NCBI RefSeq assembly: GCF_009649175.1
Contig: NZ_WJPO01000009.1
Span: 1-64,000, forward strand
Direction of reading: 5' to 3'
DNA from: Rhodovulum strictum
Lineage (GTDB): Bacteria > Pseudomonadota > Alphaproteobacteria > Rhodobacterales > Rhodobacteraceae
DNA: 64,000 nucleotides
Positions 44,519 to 52,369 of this stretch are shown here, piece after piece. The notes below the pieces were generated by a model. It searched no databases, was not told the origin of the DNA, and was given only the letters and a program-made list of their open reading frames with translations. Position 1 is the first letter of the stretch; each line of letters opens with the position of its first letter. A program made the position numbers and the translations under genes.

Positions 44519-45466
44519 ATGGATTACGTCTTCAGCGTGCGCAACATCCGCCGCGGCACGTTCGGCTCGGAACCCGGAGCGAGCCATTTCCTCGAGGTGC
44601 CGCAAGACGCCGCCGCGCCCGACCCCGCACACCGGATCACCAAGCGCGACTGGTTCGCCAAGGTCCAGGACAAGGCGAAATCCGGCATGCTCGACGGTCA
44701 TCCGGCGGGCGATATCGTGATGTATGTCCATGGCTACAACAACAGCCAGACCACGATGCTGGCCCGCCACCGCAAGATCCGCAGGGGGCTGGAGGCGCAT
44801 GGCTTCGGCGGTGTCGTGGTCAGCTTTGACTGGCCCAGCGCGGACAGCGCGCTGAACTATCTCGAGGACCGCACCGACGCCAAGAAGACCGCGTTCCGTC
44901 TGGTGGACGAGGGCATCGCGTCCTTCGCGGCGCTGCAACGCCCCGATTGCCGGATCAACATGCACCTGCTGGCCCATTCCATGGGCTGCTATGTCCTGCG
45001 CGAGGCGTTCGACGATGCCGATGACCGCCCGGCCGTCGCCGCCCATAGCTGGTCGGTCAGCCAGATCATGCTGGTCGGCGCCGACGTGTCGGTCGACTCG
45101 ATGGAGGAGGGCAATCCGAAAAGCTCGTCGCTTTATCGCCACTGCGTCCGGCTGACGAACTACTACAACCCCTATGACAACGTTCTCTCGCTGTCGCACA
45201 TCAAGCGGATCGGCGTGTCGCCGCGGGCGGGGCGGGTCGGCTTGCCCGACCGGCGGCCCGAGAAGGCGGTGAACATCTATTGCGGTGATTATTTCGACCG
45301 CCACAAGGACATGCTGGGCGACCATCCGAACGTCGCGCATAGCTGGTATTTCGACGATGCCCATTTCCTGCAGGACGTGTTCCTGACGGTGCAGGGCGCC
45401 ATGGACCGGCACGAATTCCCGACCCGGTTGCCCACGACCCAGGGCAATCTGGCGCTCCGGCCCTGA
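44519..45466 (+). CDS. alpha/beta hydrolase (DUF900-like)
   Basis: 315 residues. An alpha/beta hydrolase with the nucleophile elbow [25 protein letters not shown] as oxyanion loop, and [20 protein letters not shown]. The aspartate and histidine complete the likely triad ([10 protein letters not shown] and [10 protein letters not shown]). It has no signal peptide. DUF900-type hydrolases are esterase-like with unknown substrates. It is divergent from ttcA and convergent with yidD. Confidence 0.8.
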   Translation: MDYVFSVRNIRRGTFGSEPGASHFLEVPQDAAAPDPAHRITKRDWFAKVQDKAKSGMLDGHPAGDIVMYVHGYNNSQTTMLARHRKIRRGLEAHGFGGVVVSFDWPSADSALNYLEDRTDAKKTAFRLVDEGIASFAALQRPDCRINMHLLAHSMGCYVLREAFDDADDRPAVAAHSWSVSQIMLVGADVSVDSMEEGNPKSSSLYRHCVRLTNYYNPYDNVLSLSHIKRIGVSPRAGRVGLPDRRPEKAVNIYCGDYFDRHKDMLGDHPNVAHSWYFDDAHFLQDVFLTVQGAMDRHEFPTRLPTTQGNLALRP

Positions 45467-45469
45467 GCC

Positions 45470-45715
45470 TCAGCCGTCCTGCGCCTTGTTCTTCGGTTCG
45501 GGCACCGGATCATAGCCGCAGCCGCCCCACGGGTTGCAGCGCAGGATGCGCCAGGCTGCCATCGCGCCGCCCTTGATCGCGCCATGCTTTTCCAGCGCCT
45601 CCAGCGCGTAGGCCGAGCAGGTCGGCTGATAGCGGCAGTTGAACCCGACCCATGGGCTGAGGATCAGCCGATAGGCCCGGATCGGCAAGGCCAGCAGGCG
45701 GGCCAGCGGGGTCAT
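45470..45715 (-). CDS. yidD: membrane protein insertion efficiency factor YidD
   Basis: 81 residues with the full YidD signature: LLALPIRAYRLILSPWVGFN, CRYQPTCSAYALEALEKHGA and LRCNPWGGCGYDPVP. It is a small membrane-associated protein that aids YidC-dependent insertion. Its start overlaps the rnpA stop by 4 nt, in the common order rpmH-rnpA-yidD. Confidence 0.95.
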   Translation of the reverse strand: MTPLARLLALPIRAYRLILSPWVGFNCRYQPTCSAYALEALEKHGAIKGGAMAAWRILRCNPWGGCGYDPVPEPKNKAQDG

Positions 45716-46134
45716 CGCGCGCGCCCATGCACCTTGGCCAGCGCGCGTTTAAGGTCGGCCTGCATGGCGGCGAAATCGCGGGTGGCGGTGATCTCGGGCC
45801 TGCCGACCAGGACGTAATCCCAGCCTTCGCGGCCATGGGCGGGCAGAACCAAGCGGGCAATCTCGCGCAAGCGGCGCTTGGCGCGGTTGCGGGCGACGGC
45901 GTTTCCGACCTTCTTCGAGCAGGTGAAACCGACGCGGATGCGCTCGGCCTCGGCCTCGCCCTCGGCGCGTTCGCGGGCCTGAAGGATGAAACCGGGCGCG
46001 GACTGACGTAGGGCGCGTGCGGCACGCAGGAAATCGACGCGCTTGCACAGCACCTTCGGACACAGAGAAGCCGCCGCAGGCGTTTCCGTGGACCCCGGCG
46101 TTTCGCCTGCCACGTTCGCCCCCGGCGGTCTCAT
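45712..46134 (-). CDS. rnpA: ribonuclease P protein component
   Basis: 140 residues from ATG 46134. The core KRVDFLRAARALRQSAPGFI, GFTCSKKVGNAVARNRAKRR and LREIARLVLP includes the RNR motif that binds RNase P RNA. The first 28 or so residues are poorly conserved, and a shorter start cannot be excluded. It works with the catalytic RNA to mature tRNA 5' ends. Confidence 0.92.
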   Translation of the reverse strand: MRPPGANVAGETPGSTETPAAASLCPKVLCKRVDFLRAARALRQSAPGFILQARERAEGEAEAERIRVGFTCSKKVGNAVARNRAKRRLREIARLVLPAHGREGWDYVLVGRPEITATRDFAAMQADLKRALAKVHGRAR

Positions 46135-46160
46135 TGTGTCCGGACTGGTCGGCGCGTGTC

Positions 46161-46295
46161 TTACGCGCTCAGCCGCTTGCGGCCGCGGGCGCGGCGGGCG
46201 TTCAGGATCTTGCGGCCGGCCTTGGTGGCCATGCGCGCACGGAAGCCATGGCGCCGCTTGCGGACCAGGTTCGAGGGCTGGAAGGTGCGTTTCAT
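46161..46295 (-). CDS. rpmH: 50S ribosomal protein L34
   Basis: 44 residues: [20 protein letters not shown] followed by [20 protein letters not shown] and RLSA, the standard L34. It is too short to stand out by length, but the sequence is unmistakable. Start at 46295, stop TAA at 46161-46163. The first gene of the rpmH-rnpA-yidD operon. Confidence 0.97.
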   Translation of the reverse strand: MKRTFQPSNLVRKRRHGFRARMATKAGRKILNARRARGRKRLSA

Positions 46296-46596
46296 CGCGC
46301 TTCGCTCCGTTCGCTCAGGCCCAAACCGCGTGCGGATTCGAAGGCCCCATGTTGTTCGAAGCCCGGTCTTTAGGGGGTCGGGCCGGACAAGTCAATTCAT
46401 CCCTGCACGGAATTGTTGCAACAGATGGCGGATTCCATGGCCCCGAATGTTACGGCCGCGTTGCGAATCCCTGCCAAAGCCTGTCCCTTTCGTCACCGCC
46501 GATCAAGGCCGCGTGAGGCCCCTGTCAGGAGCATGGCCCGCGGCGCATCTTGCGAGGGCGCGAGACAAGCCGGAAAGAGCCCGAAGGATGAGCGAC
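46296..46596. other. intergenic region between rpmH and the TVP38-like gene
   Basis: 301 bp between divergent genes. It contains a good rpmH promoter (annotated separately). I see no further gene and no clear promoter for the rightward operon. Confidence 0.5.
46367..46395 (-). promoter_or_regulatory. rpmH promoter
   Basis: On the minus strand TTGACT (46395-46390) and TAAAGA (46372-46367) are separated by 17 nt, and lie 72 nt before the rpmH start. Both hexamers are close to the housekeeping consensus. Confidence 0.6.
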
Positions 46597-47313
46597 ATGA
46601 CCGACACGCCAAGGCCCGGCCTGGCCCGCCGCCTGCCGCTGATCGCGATCCTGCTGGTCGCGGCATTGGGGGCGCTGACGCTGCGCGAGCATTTGTCCTT
46701 CCAGGCGCTGGCCGAGCATCGCGAGGCGCTGATCGCGTTTCGCGACACCCATCTGGTTGCGACCGTCCTGGGCTTTCTGGCCGCCTATGTGCTGATCGTC
46801 GCCTTCTCGCTGCCCGGGGCGCTGGTGGCGACGCTGACGGGGGGCTTCCTGTTCGGGCTGTTCCCGGGCGTGCTGTTCAACGTCAGCGCCGCGACCCTTG
46901 GCGCCGTCCTGATCTTCCTTGCGGCCCGCGCCGGGCTGGGCGAACGGCTGGCCGCGCGGCTCGACGCCTCCGAAGGCCGGGTCAAGCGGCTGCGCGAGGG
47001 GCTGCGCGAGAACGAACTGTCGGTCCTGTTCCTGATCCGGCTGGTGCCTGCCGTGCCCTTCTTCGTGGCGAATCTGTTGCCCGCGCTGGTCGGCGTGCGG
47101 CTCGACCGGTTCGCGCTGACCACCTTCTTCGGCATCATGCCCGGCGCGCTGGTCTACACTTGGGTCGGCGCCGGGCTGGGCGAGGTGCTGGCCCGCGGCG
47201 AGAGCCCGAATCTGGGCCTGATCTTCGAGCCGCATATACTCGGACCCCTCCTCGGCCTTGCCGCGCTGGCCGCGCTGCCGATGATGGTCCGCCTTGTCCG
47301 CAAGGCCCGCTGA
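46597..47313 (+). CDS. TVP38/TMEM64 (DedA-superfamily) membrane protein
   Basis: 238 residues with five or six membrane helices. The SNARE-associated/VTT core includes VAFSLPGALVATLTGGFLFG, LFPGVLFNVSAATLGAVLIF and FLIRLVPAVPFFVANLLPAL. DedA-superfamily proteins are lipid scramblase- or transporter-like. The ATG at 46597 has AAGG 9 nt upstream; an ATG at 46588 abuts it. The next gene, a flavoprotein, starts 1 nt after the stop, a pairing often seen for this family. Confidence 0.85.
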   Translation: MTDTPRPGLARRLPLIAILLVAALGALTLREHLSFQALAEHREALIAFRDTHLVATVLGFLAAYVLIVAFSLPGALVATLTGGFLFGLFPGVLFNVSAATLGAVLIFLAARAGLGERLAARLDASEGRVKRLREGLRENELSVLFLIRLVPAVPFFVANLLPALVGVRLDRFALTTFFGIMPGALVYTWVGAGLGEVLARGESPNLGLIFEPHILGPLLGLAALAALPMMVRLVRKAR

Positions 47314-47314
47314 G

Positions 47315-48727
47315 ATGGCGCGCATCAGGACCGATCTGTGCATCCTCGGCGCAGGCTCGGGCGGGCTGTCGCTGGCGGCGGGGGCGGTGCAGATGGGCGC
47401 CCGCGTCGTGCTGGTCGAGGGGCACCGGATGGGCGGGGATTGCCTGAACTATGGCTGCGTGCCCTCCAAGGCATTGCTGGCGGCGGCGAAACAGGCCCAG
47501 AGCATGCGGCAGGGCGGCTGCGGCATCCCGGGGGTCGCGCCGCAGATCGACTACGCCGCGGCCATGGCCCATGTGCAGGCCACCATCGCCACCATCGAAC
47601 CCCATGACAGCGTCGAACGGTTCGAGGGGCTGGGCGTGCGCGTCATCCCGGCCTGGGGCCGCTTCCTGAACGAAGGCGAGGTCGAGGCCGGCGGGCACAT
47701 CATCCGCGCTCGCCGCTTCGTGATCGCCACCGGCGCGCGCCCCTCCATCCCGCCGATCCCGGGGCTCGATAAGGTGCCCTATCTGACGAACGAAACGCTG
47801 TTCGACCTGCGCGAGCGGCCCGGCCACCTGCTGATCCTTGGCGGCGGCCCGATCGGCATGGAAATGGCGCAGGCGCATCGGCGGCTGGGCGCCGAAGTCA
47901 CCGTGATCGAGGCCGAGCGCGCGCTGAACCGCGAAGACCCCGAACTTGCCGCCATCGTTCTGGACCGTCTGCGCGCCGAAGGCGTCCGGCTGATCGAGGG
48001 CACCCGGGCCGAGCGCATCAGCGGCCAGCCCGGCGCCGTAACGGTCGAGACCGCCCGGGGCCCGCTCACCGGCACCCATCTTCTGGTCGCGACCGGCCGC
48101 CTGCCCGCGCTCGACCGGCTGGACCTTGCCGCGGCGGGGATCGAGGCCACGCAAGCCGGGGTCAGCGTCGGCCCCGACCTGCGCAGTTCCAATCGCCGCG
48201 TCTATGCCATCGGCGATGCGGCGGGGGGGATGCAGTTCACCCATGTCGCGGGCTATCACGCGGGCGTCGTGATCCGCCCGATCCTCTTGGGCCTGCCCGC
48301 AAGGGCCGGGACCGCCCATATTCCCCAGGTCACCTATACCGACCCCGAACTTGCGCGGATCGGCCCGACCGAGGCCGAGGCCCGCGCGACGCATGGCCCG
48401 CGGCTGGAAATTGCCCGCTTCGCCTTTTCGGGCAATGACCGCGCCATCGCCACCGGCCGGACCGAGGGGCTGATCAAGGTGATGGTCCTCCGGGGCCGCC
48501 CCATCGGTGTGTCCATCGCGGGCGAGGGGGCGGGGGATCTGATCGGGCTGTGGGCGTTCGCGCTCGCCAATGGGCTGAAGATGGCCGATATCGCGAAGAT
48601 GGTTGCGCCTTATCCGACGCTGGGCGAGGTTAGCAAGCGGGCGGCAGGTGCGTACTTCTCGCCCAGATTGTTCGAGAATCCCTGGGTCAAACGGGCCGTT
48701 CGCATCACGCAGCGCCTCTTGCCCTGA
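47315..48727 (+). CDS. FAD-dependent pyridine nucleotide-disulfide oxidoreductase (mercuric-reductase/Lpd-like)
   Basis: 470 residues. FAD motif LCILGAGSGGLSLAAGAVQM, redox disulfide GGDCLNYGCVPSKAL, NAD motif LLILGGGPIGMEMAQAHRRL, and second FAD segment VYAIGDAAGGMQFTHVAGYH. The C-terminal active-site region reads VAPYPTLGEVSKRAA, with tyrosine where dihydrolipoamide dehydrogenases have histidine, as in mercuric-reductase-like members. No metal-binding N-terminal domain is present, so mercury is not implied. The electron acceptor is unknown. It is coupled to the TVP38-like gene. Confidence 0.88.
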   Translation: MARIRTDLCILGAGSGGLSLAAGAVQMGARVVLVEGHRMGGDCLNYGCVPSKALLAAAKQAQSMRQGGCGIPGVAPQIDYAAAMAHVQATIATIEPHDSVERFEGLGVRVIPAWGRFLNEGEVEAGGHIIRARRFVIATGARPSIPPIPGLDKVPYLTNETLFDLRERPGHLLILGGGPIGMEMAQAHRRLGAEVTVIEAERALNREDPELAAIVLDRLRAEGVRLIEGTRAERISGQPGAVTVETARGPLTGTHLLVATGRLPALDRLDLAAAGIEATQAGVSVGPDLRSSNRRVYAIGDAAGGMQFTHVAGYHAGVVIRPILLGLPARAGTAHIPQVTYTDPELARIGPTEAEARATHGPRLEIARFAFSGNDRAIATGRTEGLIKVMVLRGRPIGVSIAGEGAGDLIGLWAFALANGLKMADIAKMVAPYPTLGEVSKRAAGAYFSPRLFENPWVKRAVRITQRLLP

Positions 48728-48752
48728 GCCCTGGGGGGCATGGGCGTGTGTG

Positions 48753-50168
48753 ATGTTCCTGAATTCGCTCTCCGGCCGGTTCCTGATGCTGACGATCCTG
48801 TTCGTCATGCTGGCCGAAGTGCTGATCTTCCTGCCCTCCATTGCGCGGTTCCGCGAGGATTACCTGCTGTCGCGGCTGGAACGGGCGCAGATCGCCTCGC
48901 TTGCACTTCTGGTCACCGACGAGATGATCGACGAGGATATCGAGGCGGAACTGCTGGCCAATGCGGGCGTCTACAACGTCGCGTTGCGCCGCGATCAGGC
49001 GCGCGAACTGGTCCTGTCCTCGCCGATCCCCGAGCCGGTCCACCAGAGCTATGACCTGCGCGACCCGGGCGCGGTCGAACTGATCGTGGATGCGTTGCAC
49101 GAGCTTACCGATCCGGTCCCGCGCGTGATCCGCGTGATCGGCGAACCGGTGCGCGATGCGGGCCTGCTGATCGAGGTCACGATGGGCACCGAATCGCTGC
49201 GCGCGGCGATGATCGAGTACGGGTTGCGCATCCTGTGGCTCTCTGCGGTGATCTCGGTGATGACGGCGCTGTTGCTGTTCCTTGCGGTCCAGCGGCTGAT
49301 GGTGACGCCGATCCGGCGCGTCGTGCGCGCCATGCAGCTTTACGCCGAGGCGCCCGAGGACACCCGCCGCATCATCTCGCCCACCGCCCGGGTGCGCGAG
49401 TTGAACGAGGCCGAAACCGCGTTGCAAAGCCTTCAGAACGAACTGACCGGCGCGCTGCGCCAGAAGGAACGGCTGGCCCAGCTTGGCGCCGCCGTCGCCA
49501 AGATCAGCCACGATCTGCGCAACATCCTGGCCACCGCCCAGTTGTTCGCCGACCGGATGGAGGCCAGCGAGGATCCGGGCGTCAAGCGTGCCGCGCCCAA
49601 GATCGTCGGCGCGATCAGCCGCGCGGTGAACCTGTGCGAGACGACGCTGGCCTTTGGCCGCGCGCAGGAACCGCCGCCCCGGCTGGAACGGGTGCGGCTG
49701 GCCGCCATCGTCAACGATGTGGTGGATGCCGAACGGCTGGCTGCGGGCGACGAGGATATCAGCTTTGCCGAGGATGTGCCCGCGGGGCTGGTGCTGCGCG
49801 CCGATCCCGAACAGCTGCACCGCGTCCTGACCAACCTGATCCGCAATGCGCGTCAGGCGATTCTGGCCAGCGGCAAGCCCGGCGAGATCGGTATCCGCGC
49901 CGAGGAGGACGAGGCCACCTGGACCATCCATGTCACCGATACCGGCCCTGGGCTGCCGCCCAAGGCGCGCGAGCATCTGTTCCAGCCCTTTCAGGGCGGC
50001 ACCCGCAAGGGCGGCACGGGGCTCGGCCTTGCGATCTCGGTCGAACTGGTGCGCGGCCATGGCGGAGCGCTGGTGCTGCGCCGCTCGGACGCCACCGGCA
50101 CCGATTTCGAGATCAGGCTGCCGAAATCCGAAGCGGTGCTGTTCGGACAGGACCAGAAGGCTTCGTGA
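48753..50168 (+). CDS. membrane sensor histidine kinase (orphan)
   Basis: 471 residues. Two membrane helices (about 10-30 and 160-185) flank a periplasmic sensor of about 130 residues (EMIDEDIEAELLANAGVYNV). A HAMP-like linker, HisKA (AAVAKISHDLRNILATAQLF) and HATPase_c (NLIRNARQA, DTGPGLP, GGTGLGLAI) follow. No response regulator is next to it. It starts 25 nt after the flavoprotein gene and probably belongs to its operon. Confidence 0.9.
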   Translation: MFLNSLSGRFLMLTILFVMLAEVLIFLPSIARFREDYLLSRLERAQIASLALLVTDEMIDEDIEAELLANAGVYNVALRRDQARELVLSSPIPEPVHQSYDLRDPGAVELIVDALHELTDPVPRVIRVIGEPVRDAGLLIEVTMGTESLRAAMIEYGLRILWLSAVISVMTALLLFLAVQRLMVTPIRRVVRAMQLYAEAPEDTRRIISPTARVRELNEAETALQSLQNELTGALRQKERLAQLGAAVAKISHDLRNILATAQLFADRMEASEDPGVKRAAPKIVGAISRAVNLCETTLAFGRAQEPPPRLERVRLAAIVNDVVDAERLAAGDEDISFAEDVPAGLVLRADPEQLHRVLTNLIRNARQAILASGKPGEIGIRAEEDEATWTIHVTDTGPGLPPKAREHLFQPFQGGTRKGGTGLGLAISVELVRGHGGALVLRRSDATGTDFEIRLPKSEAVLFGQDQKAS

Positions 50169-50197
50169 TCCGTTGCACCGCGCGGTCGGTTTGCCCC

Positions 50198-50226
50198 TTG
50201 CAATGCCCCGGCGCGGGCGTTACATC
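50198..50226 (+). promoter_or_regulatory. promoter of tRNA-Arg
   Basis: TTGCAA (50198-50203) and TACATC (50221-50226) have 17-nt spacing and end 10 nt before the tRNA 5' end, a natural position for a tRNA promoter. Confidence 0.5.
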
Positions 50227-50236
50227 CCCCTTCCAC

Positions 50237-50313
50237 GCGCTGGTAGCTCAGTTGGATAGAGTACTTGACTACGAATCAAGGGGTCGGGGGTTCGAATCCT
50301 CCCCAGCGCGCCA
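50237..50313 (+). tRNA. tRNA-Arg (anticodon ACG)
   Basis: The 77-nt gene folds as a standard cloverleaf. Acceptor GCGCTGG pairs with CCAGCGC, the anticodon stem is CTTGA/TCAAG with loop CTACGAA (anticodon ACG), and the T-loop is TTCGAAT. CCA is encoded. This tRNA reads CGN arginine codons after A34 deamination. An integrase remnant points at its 3' end, so it is an insertion site for mobile DNA. Confidence 0.97.
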
Positions 50314-50321
50314 CCTCTCCC
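50303..50321. repeat. att-like direct repeat, tRNA copy
   Basis: CCAGCGCGCCACCTCTCCC at the tRNA 3' end recurs at 50514-50532 with one mismatch (g to a at position 8). This is the pattern left by tRNA-targeting integration; the 3' end of tRNA-Arg would be the attachment core. Confidence 0.6.
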
Positions 50322-50334
50322 GCAATGAGCTGAT

Positions 50335-50523
50335 TTAGCGGCGCTTTTTTGTGGCGTTTGCACTTTGCGCGGGGGAGTTTGCAACGTTCTGTTCCTGTTC
50401 CTCCCCCATCACGGCCGCCTGGCGCTGAGTCGCGCGCGTGCAGTGCTCGGCCTCCTCCAGAGTGACGTGGCCCGTCCAGACGGCGATCTGGTGGGGCGTG
50501 GCGCCCGCCTCGGCCAGCGCACC
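50335..50523 (-). pseudogene. truncated tyrosine recombinase (integrase) remnant
   Basis: About 60 codons (ALAEAGATPHQIAVWTGHVT, then LEEAEHCTRATQRQAAV) match the C-terminal end of phage-type tyrosine recombinases, normally LAEAG.TPHQIAAITGH.T followed by YTRAADQ. The catalytic tyrosine is replaced by cysteine (HCTRA) and the upstream two-thirds is absent: beyond codon ALAEAG the frame turns into unrelated sequence exactly at the second att-like repeat. It points toward the adjacent tRNA-Arg and is a scar of a lost integrative element. Confidence 0.75.
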
Positions 50524-50532
50524 ACCTCTCCC
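50514..50532. repeat. att-like direct repeat, distal copy
   Basis: CCAGCGCACCACCTCTCCC, 18 of 19 bases identical to the tRNA-Arg 3' end at 50303-50321. It marks the point where integrase similarity stops. Confidence 0.6.
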
Positions 50533-50909
50533 TACCCAATTCTTGGCCCGGCAACCTGCTGATCCGAATCGGGGCAACCCGTTCATCCGGCCCGATTTTC
50601 TGCTCCTGACGCTCTGCGGGCGGCCTGGCACCCCTGCCTGAACCGGTTTCAAGCCCTCACAACGCCCCGGGGCCGCGTATCAGCGTCGCAGGGGGGCCGA
50701 CTCTGGATGCCATTGGCGTCGGGGCGCGCTATTGTCCCGCGTGGTCGGCGGCGCTGCGCTGTCCCGAGGGGAAAGGCCCCTTCGGGACGGGCTGATGCTT
50801 CATGGCCTGCGCGGGCGGTATCTGGGGCCCCCGCCGGAACCCTCAGGAGGACGTCCTGCCGTGGGGCGTGTGTGCTGCGCCCGGGCAGCGGACAGAAAAA
50901 GGATGGAAG
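50533..50909. other. intergenic region before the anchored cytochrome gene
   Basis: 377 bp between the distal att-like repeat and the cytochrome start. No convincing gene is visible; the open frames are shadows. It should hold the cytochrome promoter, but I could not assign one with confidence. An AAAAAGGA ribosome site lies just before 50910. Confidence 0.4.
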
Positions 50910-52295
50910 ATGGCCAATAACTCTCAAAACCTGATCCGGCTGATCGTTGCCGCTCCGGCGATCGGTCTTGCGATCGTCGCCGTGAACTACAGCTCTGCCC
51001 CGCCGCCCGCCCCGGCCCCCGCCGTCGAGGCTCCGGCCGAGGACGCGGTCGTCGAGGACGCGATCGCCGAAGAGGCCGTTGCCGAGGAAGTGACCGAGGA
51101 AGAAGCCGCCGAGGACGCCGCCGAAGAGGCGCCGGCCGAGGAAGAGGTCACTGAAGAAGCCGCTGCGGAAGAAGTCGTCGCGGAAGAGGCTGCCGAAGCG
51201 GTCGCCGAGGAAGCCGTCGAAGAGGCTGCCGCGGAAGAAGAAGTTGCGGAAGAGGCCGTTGAGGAGGAAGCCGTCGAGGACGTTGCCGAGGAAGCCGCCG
51301 TCGAGGCGCCCGCGGTCGACACGCCGGAAGCCGTCGCCTCTGCCATGAGCCTGGCCGAGCAGGCCGCTGCGCTGGCCGCGGAGTATTCCGACCTTGCCGC
51401 CCGCGCCGCGGCGCTTGCCGGCCTGTCCGCCGCCATCGTCGAGGCACCGGCGGAAGAAGCGGTCGCCGAGGAAGTGACCGAAGAGGCCGCGGAAGAAGCG
51501 GCTGCCGAGGAAGTGACCGAAGAAGCCGCGGAAGAAGCGGTCGCCGAGGAAGTGACCGAGGAAGCCGCGGAAGAAGCGGTCGCCGAGGAAGTGACCGAAG
51601 AAGCCGCGGAAGAAGCGGTCGCCGAGGAAGTGACCGAGGAAGCCGCGGAAGAAGCGGTCGCCGAGGAAGCGACCGAAGAAGCTGCGGAAGAGGCGGTAGC
51701 CGAGGAAGTGACCGAAGAAGCCGCGGAAGAAGCGGTCGCCGAGGAAGTGACCGAAGAAGCTGCGGAAGAAGCGGTTGCCGAGGAAGCGACCGAGGAAGCT
51801 GCGGAAGAGGCGCCCGCCGAGGAAGTGACCGAGGAAGCTGCGGAAGAGGCGGCGGCCGAGGAAGTGACCGAAGAAGCCGCGGAAGAAGCTGCGGCCGAGG
51901 AAGCTGCCCCCGCCGTCATGGCCGTGGCCTTCAGCGGCGATCCGGCCGCGGGCGAGGCGGCGTTCCGTCAGTGCACCACCTGCCACACGGTCACCAACCC
52001 GGCGGGCGAAATGCTGGCGGGCCGTGGCCTGGCGGTTGGTCCGAACCTCTACGGTGTTGCAGGCCGTCCGGCCGGCGAGGTCGAGGGCTTCAAATACTCG
52101 GCTTCCATGGCGGCGGCCGGGGCTGCGGGTCTTGTCTGGACCGAGGACCAGTTCGTGAGCTATGCGGGCAACCCGACCGCGTTCCTGCGCGAATACCTTG
52201 CCGATCCCCGCGCGCGTGGTGCCATGACCCACCAGGTCCGCCGCGAGCAGGAATCCTTTGACGTCTACGCCTATCTCGCCACGCTGGCGCAATAA
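50910..52295 (+). CDS. membrane-anchored cytochrome c2-like protein with long Glu/Ala repeat linker
   Basis: 461 residues. An uncleaved N-terminal membrane anchor (NLIRLIVAAPAIGLAIVAVN, about residues 7-27) is followed by about 315 residues of Glu/Ala/Val/Thr-rich linker, including eleven 13-residue units (residues 182-324). The C-terminal domain (about 340-461) is a cytochrome c2: heme motif CTTCH at 355-359, GPNLYGVAGR, then the likely axial Met439 in RGAMTHQV. It resembles R. sphaeroides c2 far more than cytochrome cy. It should carry electrons between cytochrome bc1 and an oxidase or photosynthetic reaction centre. The linker is extraordinarily long compared with known anchored cytochromes. 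Confidence 0.88.
   Translation: MANNSQNLIRLIVAAPAIGLAIVAVNYSSAPPPAPAPAVEAPAEDAVVEDAIAEEAVAEEVTEEEAAEDAAEEAPAEEEVTEEAAAEEVVAEEAAEAVAEEAVEEAAAEEEVAEEAVEEEAVEDVAEEAAVEAPAVDTPEAVASAMSLAEQAAALAAEYSDLAARAAALAGLSAAIVEAPAEEAVAEEVTEEAAEEAAAEEVTEEAAEEAVAEEVTEEAAEEAVAEEVTEEAAEEAVAEEVTEEAAEEAVAEEATEEAAEEAVAEEVTEEAAEEAVAEEVTEEAAEEAVAEEATEEAAEEAPAEEVTEEAAEEAAAEEVTEEAAEEAAAEEAAPAVMAVAFSGDPAAGEAAFRQCTTCHTVTNPAGEMLAGRGLAVGPNLYGVAGRPAGEVEGFKYSASMAAAGAAGLVWTEDQFVSYAGNPTAFLREYLADPRARGAMTHQVRREQESFDVYAYLATLAQ
51453..51881 (+). repeat. eleven 39-bp tandem repeats inside the cytochrome gene
   Basis: Each 39-bp unit encodes EEAVAEEVTEEAA, with variation at positions 4 (V, A or P) and 8 (V or A) and silent changes in several codons. 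Eleven full copies and a partial twelfth follow in phase. The array keeps the reading frame, so copy-number change would alter only linker length. Confidence 0.95.
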
Positions 52296-52334
52296 GGCCC
52301 ATCCGGCCCGCGTGGCCTGGACGTCCTGAACAAG

Positions 52335-52369
52335 AAGCCCCGTCCCGGCCACGCGCCGGGGCGGGGTTT
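52335..52369. terminator. bidirectional terminator between cytochrome and cbbO
   Basis: A 14-bp stem (AAGCCCCGTCCCGG with CCGGGGCGGGGTTT, two G-T pairs) with a 7-nt loop lies 39 nt after the cytochrome stop and covers the end of the convergent cbbO. The T run on one side and A run on the other fit termination in both directions. Confidence 0.75.

Noticed and set aside
47315-48727. Mercury resistance (merA)
   Set aside because: No N-terminal metal-binding domain, no C-terminal cysteine pair and no other mer genes; the protein pairs with a TVP38-like gene.
50987-51919. 310-codon antisense frame of almost pure Ser/Ala opposite the cytochrome linker
   Set aside because: It is the reverse complement of the Glu/Ala tandem repeat and is open only because of the repeat codons.
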